A stretch of 64,000 nucleotides of DNA from Ditylenchus dipsaci (Eukaryota > Nematoda > Chromadorea > Rhabditida > Anguinidae), in the NCBI GenBank assembly GCA_004194705.1, contig SADC01001301.1, forward strand, positions 558,001 through 622,000. Reading direction: 5' to 3'. How positions within the stretch are numbered: the stretch's first letter is position 1; each line of letters begins with the position of its first letter. Below the pieces are notes generated by a model. The model made no database searches. It worked only from the letters and a program-made list of their open reading frames with translations, and was not told the DNA's origin. The position numbers were made by a program, and so were the translations under genes. This document shows, piece after piece, positions 1 to 10,200 of this stretch.

Positions 1-378
1 TATGCTATACTCAATAAATTCACTGCTCAACAGCTTGAAGAAAAAACTATCCATTTTTTAAGAGTCGCCGTGAGAATAGGGCTAATTAAGGGTATTGCAT
101 TCGAGTTCGGGGGTCTGATTTTGCGATATTCGAGCTCAGCAGGTCTTAAAACCCCTAGATAGTCAAAAGGTACGGTCCGCCTTTCTCGTGTTAACAACCC
201 TTTACCACAGCATGGGGGACATGTTGTATGACTGAAAAAACCAGATAAGGGACGCAATTTACACCGTACGAGAAACCATATCAACACACATACCGTGAAT
301 ATTGTAATAGAAACTCCCGGGTTAGTTTTTTTCAATCCCCTCAAAATCTTGAAATGTTCCATCAAAAATGGTCTTAAC

Positions 379-590
379 CAGGGCTCCGAATGAAAAATTT
401 CAAAAAAAAAGACATTTTGGTAAAAAAAGGACATTTTGACTAGTTTTAAAGTAAAAGGGTCATTTTGTCCAGTGCTTGTTGCTATTTTGAAGCGAAAAAA
501 AAAAGATTTTGACTAAATTTTCAAAAATAAAAAAAGGTTTAGGGTGCCAAAAAAAGACAAATCTTTTTAAAAGGACGATTCGGAGCCCTG
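379..590. mobile_element. hAT-like MITE with perfect 8-bp TSD
   Basis: Terminal inverted repeats CAGGGCTCCGAAT / ATTCGGAGCCCTG are bounded by the direct repeat GTCTTAAC at 371-378 and 591-598. The CAGGG end and 8-bp duplication are typical of hAT elements. The interior is made of repeated AAAAAGGACATTTTG-like phrases in inverted arms. Confidence 0.85.
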
Positions 591-824
591 GTCTTAACTC
601 TGACACCTCAGTCAAAAAACACTGTTAGATACGGGGTTTCGGTTAGAATAATTACGGTACAGGCCATACAGCTTTGCTTTTTAATGATAATTTAAACGAT
701 ATTTTCCCACAGAAGTTGTTGAAAAATCAATGGGTGGCGTTCGAACCATGGTCCTTTTCTTTGTAGATGCCCAAACTAAGGTGGAGTTATATCAAGAGTC
801 GACTGTATATAATTGAACGCCGTC

Positions 825-3711
825 TTAGTTCAATTCAAAAAGTACTTGTAGTCGCATGTGAAAAACATGTGCCCGAAACTGCATGTCAATGAAACATCCA
901 TGCTTGAGCAAACGAGGCATAACGGTATTTTCTATTCCTTTTAGCACTTTGTAGAGTTGAGAGTAATACCCAGTATCAAAATCCCTGACATCTCTATCAT
1001 TGACATCAACAAAGACTTGCAAATTGGTCAGATTGGGACAAGAAGAGAGAATATATCCCATCAAATTAAACCATTCAGTTGTTGGGAAATCTCTGTCGAT
1101 AAAAGTGTACATAAAGCAAGTAAAGGACAACGACAAGCTTTCTGTACGCATTGATTGGACACTAAATAAGTTTTTAAATAAATATTTACTCTAAAAAAGA
1201 AAAACATACGTTAAAAAGCTTTCGACAGCTGGAAGGCGAAAAACTTTGGTAGTTGAAAAGCTGAGCTTCAATTTTTTACGTTTAATTGTAGCAGGCTATC
1301 GAGATTGCCTGAATAATTGAATAAAGTTATTCCTATTTGGACTGAAAAAACCTAGTATTTCTGAAATAGAACCATGATCACTTGTTTCCACGCAATCCAA
1401 AAGTAGCTTAGCTTTATTGCAATCACTGAAATCAAACCCCACATCTAAAAAAATTGTGAAAAAGTTGTGTGGTGTACTCGATTGTTAAAGAAAACTATAT
1501 ACCGTATTTACTGTATTAATTCCCATTGGGAGTTATTTTTAAACCTCTAAAAAATCGAAAAATTTTGAGCTCGATTTTGGGATTTTTGGGTGCTCAACCA
1601 AAATCTGAAAAGTGTAATCAGGTAAACTCGCGGCAACTAAGAAAACGCAAAAAACAGATTTGCGAAATGTTCGCTCTAGGCTGAGATATAAGGTCCGTAG
1701 GGTGGGGACTTATTAGAGGGTGGGGAGTTAATACAGTAAATACGGTAGGCAGTTGAACATGGTATTCTTTTTTAATAACGCAATTGTTTAAAAAGCGGGA
1801 GATGATCTAATAAAGGGCAAATGACAACCCTTTATCTAGAGGCCTTTTTAAATAAGTACTTTTTTGCATGATGTATTTACGGAGTTGGGAAAACTCGGCA
1901 CCGAAACTCGGCACCGGAAAACTCGGCACCAGAAAACTCGGCACCGGCAAACATAAACTAAACTTAAAGCGAACTTAGGAAATCGTGGACAGCAACCTGA
2001 TGAAGAGAGTAATTAGATTTATTTCAGTAAAGCCTCGTATTTAATTATCGGATTTTCCCTTCACTCTCATTCTGACTTTCACTCTCAGTGTATGCTTACA
2101 AAGAAAAAGTTGCCTCTCAGTCTTACTTTCACTCTTACTTTCAGTGAAAATTTAACCAGAATTTGAATTTTTCAGTCTGAACCAACGAAACCAAGTGGTC
2201 GTCCACTTGGATCAAAAGCTTTTTTTTACGATTTTCATGTTTCAAAACCTGTTTTCTGGACTGATTCAAGCATGCTGAAAATGGTTCGATAGTGATAAAA
2301 TGCCGTTTTGTAAGGTACTTTTTGAATTTTGGTAAAATCAATAATTTCCCAATACTCGAAAAATACCCTAAAAACCTTATTTTACTATCATCAAACCATC
2401 TTCAGCGGGTCCGGATTAGTACAGAAAATAGAAATCCAGACTACCTGGGTACAACAAAACCAAATGGTCGTCCACTTGTATCAAAAATTTACTCACGTTT
2501 TTCATGTTCCAAAACCTGTTTTTTGGACTGATTCGGACATGCTGAAGATGGTTTGATAATAGTGAAATAAGGTTTTGTATGGTTTTTTCGAGTATTGCGA
2601 TACAATTGATTTTAATAAAAAAACAAGTTTTGGAAACCGAAAAAGTAAAAAAAATTTATTCCAAGTGGACGACCACTTGGTTTGGTTGGACTAAAAAATT
2701 TAAATTCACGCGAATTTTTCTCAAAACCGAGGTTGATGGTTCGAACCCCTATGGATGCAAAGAATGCCGTCCAGGTTTTTTGGATACTATGCAGGTAGGT
2801 TAAATACTATCCCGGTGATTTGGATACGACAACACCCCAAGTGCACCACGGCAATACCAAGGGTATATGGCCGCTTCGCGGACGAAGACCAGCACACTGT
2901 ACATTGCAATGGATTGGGTAAAAAAATCAAAGGAACAGAAGTTCATATCCATCAAAGTTTAGATTCATTTCATCAATCAGACCAACAGCAGCTTCTAATT
3001 CGATTCGGCGCCGAGTTTTCTGGTGCCGAGTTTTCTGGTGCCAAGTTTTCCGGTGCCGAGTTTGCGGTGCCGAGTTTTCCCGGCACCGTATTTACACCTA
3101 GGATTTCACCGGTCCGCGGAAGCTCTCGACAAAAAATGGTGCAGTTTTTATTGTTTATCCTGTATATGAACTCACCGTCGAGTGTGAGAAATGAAAGTAA
3201 GCATTTTATGGCACCGACTTCTTCTGAATTCTCAGCTCTTGTCTTATTTTTAACGACGGTGAAATCATGAAACACGTCATTAAATATCAACTTCTCTGGC
3301 TTAAATTTTTGATGCAGTATGAGAAGCGCGATCAAGACTTTCATTTGGGATAATGGTGCAGAGTAGCTGGACCATCTCTAATTGAGAATCTTGAATTTTA
3401 GACATTGATGTTGAAATATAGAAAATACCTTCATGCTGTTGTTCTCAAAATGTTCGTAAGGACATGGATTTGCGGAGATTTGGTCCTCCAGAAACTCAAA
3501 TGTTTTGATTTTAGAGAACTGCGACAAAACAGCCCACATGCATGATTTATTTGCAAGCTACAAATTTTTCAAATAAATTATTATTTTTTTTGCTTAAAAG
3601 AGGCCTTGCCATGAATTTCATAAGTTGATTGATTGTGTTGAGACCATTGAAGTGATTGTTAACTAACTTCTCGGCAACTTCATATATTAAATCATATTGC
3701 AACGATGTCAT
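825..3711 (-). CDS. F-box-type protein with leucine-rich C-terminal part, multi-exon
   Basis: Exons read on the minus strand: about 3711-3549 (start ATG at 3711, directly after a TATTTTACAG acceptor, suitable for trans-splicing), 3545-3429 (donor AAG|GTATTTTC), about 3400-3105, about 1433-1320, and about 1165-825 with the TAA stop. The first exon reads MTSLQYDLIYEVAEKL, the usual nematode F-box helix pattern. The last has LRR-like text (SSCPNLTNLQVFVD). F-box proteins normally bind SKP1 and recruit substrates to SCF ubiquitin ligases; here the role is inferred from that motif alone. The intron between the third and fourth exons holds a 1.2-kb hAT-like repeat. An apparent frameshift lies in the A/T run near 3310 (TASKI in one frame, KFKPEKL in the next), and the junction after the first exon is unresolved. 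Other F-box-like families are possible. Confidence 0.55.
1502..1745. mobile_element. CCGTATTT-family palindromic MITE (word TTAATTCCC)
   Basis: Ends CCGTATTTACTGTATTAA / TTAATACAGTAAATACGG, flanked by TA on both sides (Tc1/mariner-type target). The core shares text with the elements at 61054-61304 and 63118-63369 (ACCAAAATCT, AAGAAAACGCAAAAAACAGA, CTGAGATAT). Confidence 0.8.
1881..3087. mobile_element. hAT-like element with GGTGCCGAGTTTTC word arms, in F-box gene intron
   Basis: The 8-bp direct repeat GTATTTAC flanks it (1873-1880 and 3088-3095). The arms are several copies of CTCGGCACCGGAAAA and its complement. Nested inside is a palindromic unit, about 2150-2700, whose tips read AACCAAGTGGTCGTCCACTT. 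A right-hand segment (2838-2925) shares TATGGCCGCTTCGCGG with the palindrome at 16891-17262. Confidence 0.75.
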
Positions 3712-4227
3712 CTGTAAAATAGAGCTGGGTGAACCAAGAAATTTGTCCATTTTTCTTAACAAACTTAAATGTTTTCAGTTATTGAGTTTAAAAATTTTGT
3801 CTGTACAAATCCACTCAATTATTTATGAAATTTTTGCGCTATCGATTTCGCCTCAATGATAGCTTCAGAGGAAGCTCACGAAAACCGGAATATGATACCC
3901 GACGAGCTTAATTCTAAATTTTTCTTGAAAATCCGGCGCGCAAAATCCGTCCACTGAATTTGACTAATTATAATTTTTATAAAATCGGCATTTTGAGTTT
4001 AACAGATTTATATTCAGTCTAAGAATTTATTTATTGCTAAAACAAAATTAGCTACTTTAAACTTCAGAAAGTACTGATTTATTGTACAAAGTCTCTTATA
4101 AATACATCAAACATATGTACGGCGAGCATATAATGCAATAATAGGACCGAAAAACAGTAGTAGCAGGAGCAGTAACTAGTGCAAATAGTAAGGAATGTTG
4201 GAGATCAGTAAATACAATCACAAAATA

Positions 4228-7200
4228 TCATTTATCTTGTTGAGCAGGTGGATTGTCGATTTTCAGCTTTTTGAGGTTATCTTCACTAGCATCCATAGCT
4301 GGTCTTTTTTGGTATGGAGTTTGTTCATTTCGTTTGTCACCGCCTTCCTTTTCTTCGTCGTACAGCTCGCCTGCGTCTTGCACAAGGCTATCTGCTACGG
4401 CTTCTACAAATAGACAGAAGTTTTGATGTACTTTGCCAGCTACCTTATGGGTTTAAGTACTTACCAGGCAATCTTTTATCGGGATCTGAAGCATCGAGAC
4501 CAGCAGTATGGTCAATTTGCATGGCATCTATTGGAATTGCTGAAAAAAACTATATAAGCTTAAAGAACTTTTGCAAAGGTCTAATTTCTGAAAAAAAAGA
4601 AATTATTAAAATTTTTTGAGTTTTCTTGTTAAAAATTTGCACGTTCGAAAGTTTTAGATTTTTGTTTAATTTCTGTTTTTGAATTGGTAATGAAGAATTA
4701 AGGAACCCACGTTGCATTTGAACACTGGGCACAGCTGGCAATTTCCTCAGATTTTCCATAACTCCCTGTTGTATAGACAGCAGATAGTCAGCGGAATTGT
4801 CGTTGGGGTTGACTGAAGGGTCTATGTGCAGACGGTAGTTAGGGCCAAAGTACTCGAAGTAGTCGTTGTCTAAACATATTTTATTGATTGCAATACTATG
4901 TCAATATTTTTAAATAACATTACAAGGTAATTCATCCGATATGTCCACATTTACAGCCAAAGCACTAAATAATATGATAAAAAAATTTCGGCATGTTTGC
5001 CAAAACTCTACGTTTCATATGTCCAGCATCTGGCAACGTTGCGAGGAGTGTATCCACCACCACCCAGCAACATCAATGGAACGTTTTGGTCGCGGAAGAA
5101 CTTGACACAAGCGCCGTGACCCCTGAGAGTCAAATTGAAAGGTCCCAAACGATCACCGTTTAAGGAGTCTGCTCCACATTGAAGCACTACGGCACTTGGC
5201 TGGAACCGCTCCATCACCTAAATAAATTCAATATTTTTGGTTTAAAAAAACAGCGAGTAAAAAGCTTAACGATACCTTAGTCATGACTGGCACAAATATA
5301 GATTGATAACTGAAATTTTATTGGTATATTTATTTATTTTTTATTGTTTTTCAATATATTTTTTTATTTTCACATTCGTTTTATCTGTCTTCAACTATGT
5401 AAAACCGTAAAATGTCTAATAGTCGACGCTTGCCCTTCCATTGATTCGTAAATTAATATACCGTATTTTCTCCAATTATAGACCCGGGTCTATAATTTTT
5501 CAACCTACCCTCGAGGGGGTCTATAATTAGAGACGGGTCCATAATTAGAGACGAGTCTATACTTTTTCAACCTCCATGCTCAGAAATAATTTTACCAAAT
5601 TTTCAAAAGGGGGTGTGGATGGGAACTTCATATACGCATTACCTAGGTCACATGTTATAATCCCCCTGGGTGCACACTCTATTTTCAGCAAGTTCAGTGA
5701 CTTTAAGAGCAATCGATTGCAACAATTTTCAGCACTGCTTTACTGTCAGCAGATACCTTAATTAACCACCAAAATAAAAAAACCAGTCAAAAGGGCTGTA
5801 CGAAATTTGGTAACAAAACATTTTGGTAACAGCGAAATTTGGTAACAGCAAAATTTGGTAACAAAATTTTTTGGTAACAGCGAAGTTTGGTAACAGCGAA
5901 ATTTGGTATCAAACTTTTTGGTAAAGGGTTTAATAAGAAAGTTTTTGGTAACGGTGAATTTTAAAGGGCTGTACTCCGAAATTTAAGCGGTGTTTTGCTA
6001 AGCGGTCGTTTTGCGAAGAATATTTTTTGCTAAGCGACAAATTGATAAGAATTTTTTTGTTAAGGCGCACATTGACTAATAATTTATTTTCTAAGGCATT
6101 CTTTTCTTAAATTCCGATTTGCTAAGAACTTTTCTACCTTTTCGTACTTTCCCTTTTTCTGAATGTTCTAATAGGGGATCGGACATTTTTCCATCAGACA
6201 TTTTTCCGCCGAATTTTTTTGTTTTTGCTGATTTCAACGTGGGAATTAAGTAAATTGATATTTTCAGATTGTGTCCAAACTACCCCAAATTATCCTAAAC
6301 CACCCAAAGTACCCTAAAACCACCCTAAATACCCAAACCAAACCCAAACCTGAAAGATAAAAATTTTTTAAAATAAAAAATAAGCCATTTTTTCTAACTT
6401 AAAATTGTGTTTGGGATTGTTAAGCCCAAAGTTTCGATTCCACACACCCCAACTTCAATAGGTATCACCTGTCCCGGTGGATGTCCACCTGGATGGCCTA
6501 AAGATAAAAAAAGTTAATTTGGAAATAAAAAAAATCCATTTTTCGAAAATTTTCGAACCATTTTTCGAAATTTGTGAAGAATTGGGCTTGTTGAAACCAA
6601 AAGTTCGATTTTACCTACCCAATACCAAATTTAAGGTTGAATACCACCTGGACAGTTTAATATCCAGGTAACTCAAGAGCAGTAGAATATTCACCCAAAT
6701 GACCTGAAAGGTCAAACGATAGTTATTTTATATCTGAAATTACGGTAAAAATAAAGTGTGCACGCAGGTGGATTCGAACCAGCAATCTCGGCGGTGGATA
6801 TCCAAGCGGTCGTCCACTTGGATCAAAATTTTTTTCACGTTTTTGGATTCCAAGATAACTTTTCTGAACTAATTCGAGCATGCTAAAAATAGTTTGACAG
6901 TAGTAAAATCACGTTTTATCGAGAAATTTTCAGTTATCGTAAATTCTTGATTTTGATTAAGCAAGAGTTCACAATAACTCAGAAATTTCTCGATGAAATG
7001 TGATTTTACCATAGTCAAACCATCTTTGGCATGCTCGGATTAGTGCAGAAAAATTGATTTGGAACCCGAAAATGTAAAAAAAATTCAAGTGGACGGCCAC
7101 TTGGATAGCCACCGCCGAGGTTGCTGGTTCGAATCCACCTAGGTGCATACCTTATTTTTATTATGATTTTGAGTGTTTACGTGGCCTAGAGTTACCTTTA

Positions 7201-10200
7201 CTAATAAGAGGTGATGCCAGGAATTCAAAAAATTTCCTAATCATTGAACTTCTGTACGGACTTTTCGACTCGGTTTCTAACAAAACAAGGTCTAGAATTT
7301 AATTTTAGGTATAGTTTTGTGCAATTTATGCAAAAGTGGAATAAGGCGCGAATAAAAAAAGAGCAAGAACAATTAGAAGCTGCATTCCGTAACCGTTACC
7401 AGAATGTTTGTTACTAAATTCCGCTGTTACCAAAAAATTTGTTACCGAAATTCGCCGTTATCAAAAAATTTGTTACCAAATTTCGCTCTTACCAAATTTC
7501 GCTGTTACTAAAATGTTTGTTACCAAATTTCGCTGTTACCAAAATGTTTTGTTACCAAATTTTGTACAGCCGTCAAAAGTATACTTAGATTTAAATTATA
7601 CCCATACTATTGACGCTTCGTAAGGTTTTATAACTTCTCACAGGCAAAAGTGCATGAGAAATCAGATGAATATCGCTCCACGGAGAAATCACTTCAGAAA
7701 AATAGGCAACTTGGGAAGGTTTGACCAAGGAAGAAAAGAATATTTTAAGGGATTGAGTTTCGGTGTTATTTCGAATCTTATTTTTTGTAATTTTTTTACA
7801 TGACTATATGCAAACATATACTGGAAATGACGTCAAGTACATTTTGAGCATAAGGCTATAAATCATCATGCAAACTAGAATTGCGAAAAAGCGTCAGTTC
7901 CAAAATAATACCTCAATGTTCTGGGACAGCCCTGGGTAGGATAGCATCTTATTGCACATGGTTGAATGTTTTTTTAATTTTTGCCCTTGCTCAATATAAA
8001 CCTTTTCTTTGTGTAATTATTAAAAATGAAAGCATAGAATCTTGGCTACATTTCAGTATACGAAACGTGTGACTTGTAGAATAATATTAGAAAATATCAA
8101 TCAAACCAGTCAAAGAAGTACCCCGAAAACGATCGATTTTCGAAAATTAGGTATATTTAAGCCCGTTAATGAGCTGTGATAGTTGTGAACCCCTGTGCTG
8201 ATAATCTTGTTAGAGGGTCAAGCGTGTAAGGATCATTTTGGCACCAAAATTGTGAATAGGCATAAAGTGACCCCTTTAAGTAAAATATAGTAATACAGAT
8301 TGAACGTCTTAGAGGGGTCTCTAATTATAGACCACCGTCGAGAGGGGAGGTTCTATAATTAGAGACGGGTCTATAATTTTTCAACCTACCCCCGAGGGGG
8401 TTCTATAATTAGAGACGGGTCTATAATTAGAGAAAATACGGTAAGGCCTGGGAATTGACCACTTGTAAAGCCAAATATTCGTTTTTACTTTTTTCATTCT
8501 TTTTTATTCTACAAATTACTTGGCAGCTCTATTTAGGCATGAAAAACAGCTCATTCGCACAAAAAATATAATTAAAACACTAAATTTAAATCTTTTTGAA
8601 TAAAGTTTTCATAAAGTCTATAATATTAAACATTTTATGGACAATGATAATAATGCTTTACAATTCAACTTGACTTAAGTTTTTTCTTATATAGTCAAAA
8701 ATGACTAACCTATCATCCGTGATTCCATCTTTTAAGGGCACATTCACTGAGTAATACCGTCCTGCAGAGGGTTAAGTTATTTAGCAACCACATTAATGTT
8801 GTTTGACGGGTTTTCTTACCTCTCCCTGCTCCGATATCCTTAAACACGTATATAGTTTTACAAATGTGACGAATAAATATTGATAAACCTTGAGGTCTCC
8901 TGTGCCAGGGAAGAAATCTCCGTATTTATGAAATGACACCTAAAAATATCAATTGTGGTTTGTTCAAACATTTTTTCTCAACACTAGAATAACCGCGCGT
9001 AAATAGGGAGCGTTTTGAAGAGAATTTGGATCTTATTCGGTTTGGGGGAAGGGGGGGGTGATGGATGGGTATATTTAAAAACTCTTGTGTTCAGCAGAAA
9101 AAGCAATGTCTCCAGAATCTTTTGCTACTAACTGAGCATGCCAGATAAAAAAACTTAAGCAGTATGAAAATATTTTGTTTCAATCACCTTTTGACGTAAA
9201 ACTTTTTTCGCTAAATATGATTCTGACACTGGATTCGTGTTCAGCATGGTCGATTTCGCTTATTGAACTTCAAACCTACTTCAAACCTACGCTTCAACGT
9301 ACATTTAAAAAACAAAACAAAGCGAAAAAAAACAAAGAAAATATGAAAAAAATCAGAGGGCGGGAGTCGAATTCGAAAGCATTGTTCTTTGAGCTTCAAA
9401 TATCAAATTTTCACCATATATTTTTCAGTGATTCTTATTAGTAAGTACAAAAACCAAGCTGATTAAGATGATCATAGTCAATTTGATCACCATAATCAGC
9501 TCGATCATTACATAAAAGATAGCAAAAATATGGCGCCACCATCCGGCCCCCCCCAGAATTTCTTGGGGAATCAGAAACTGCAAAAATTGAAAAATGCATT
9601 ACAATTTTATTTTCAATATTCAAATATTTATTGTCTTGAGAGAAATTTGAAATTTAACAGTAGGTTTGAAGCTCAAAGAACAATGCTTTCAAATTCGACT
9701 CCCGCCCTTTGATTTTTTTCATATTTTGTTTGTTTTCTTTTCGCTTTGTTTTTTAAATGTACGTTGAAGCGTAGGTTTGAAGTTCAATAAGCAAAATCGA
9801 CCATGCTGAACACGAATCCAGTGTCAGAATCATATTTAGCGAAAAAGTTTTACGTCAAAAGGTGATTGAAACAAAATATTTTCATACTGCTTAAGTTTTT
9901 TATCTGGCATGCTCAGTTAGTAGCAAAAGATTCTGGAGACATTGCTTTTTCTGCTGAACACAAGAGTTTTTAAAAATATTATCAAAATAAAATTTAAAGC
10001 CATAAATATAGAAAAAGTCGGTATTAGATTTTTTGCAAAGGAAGTATTTTTCAATTTTTTTTCAGGTTCGGATTTTCCAACAAATTCTCTTCAAAACGCT
10101 TCCCTGTCTCCGCTCGGTTCTTCTAGTGTTAAAGAATAACTAACCGTCATAACCCTGTCAGTAGTGTAGAAAGCTTCTTCTACGCCATCTCCTGCAAAAT

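Larger units (their letters stand above)
5461..8441. mobile_element. CCGTATTT-family composite (word TAATTATAGACCC) in HDAC intron
   Basis: Left end CCGTATTTTCTCCAATTATA, right end ...ATTAGAGAAAATACGG, TA on both flanks. The arms are repeats of GTCTATAATTAGAGACGG. Inside is a tRNA-T-arm-like repeat (5631-8280) interrupted by a separate hAT-like element at 5794-7571. Confidence 0.72.

Noticed and set aside
27..434. Minus-strand open frame of 135 aa at the window start
   Set aside because: It overlaps the hAT-like MITE at 379-590, has no recognisable motif and no splice or start context.
7110..7150. Possible tRNA genes at GGTTCGAATCC motifs (also 6768, 11150, 31625, 32255, 37200, 45960)
   Set aside because: Only the T-loop-like part is present. 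No acceptor stem, D-arm or anticodon arm can be folded around it, and the motif belongs to inverted repeat tips.
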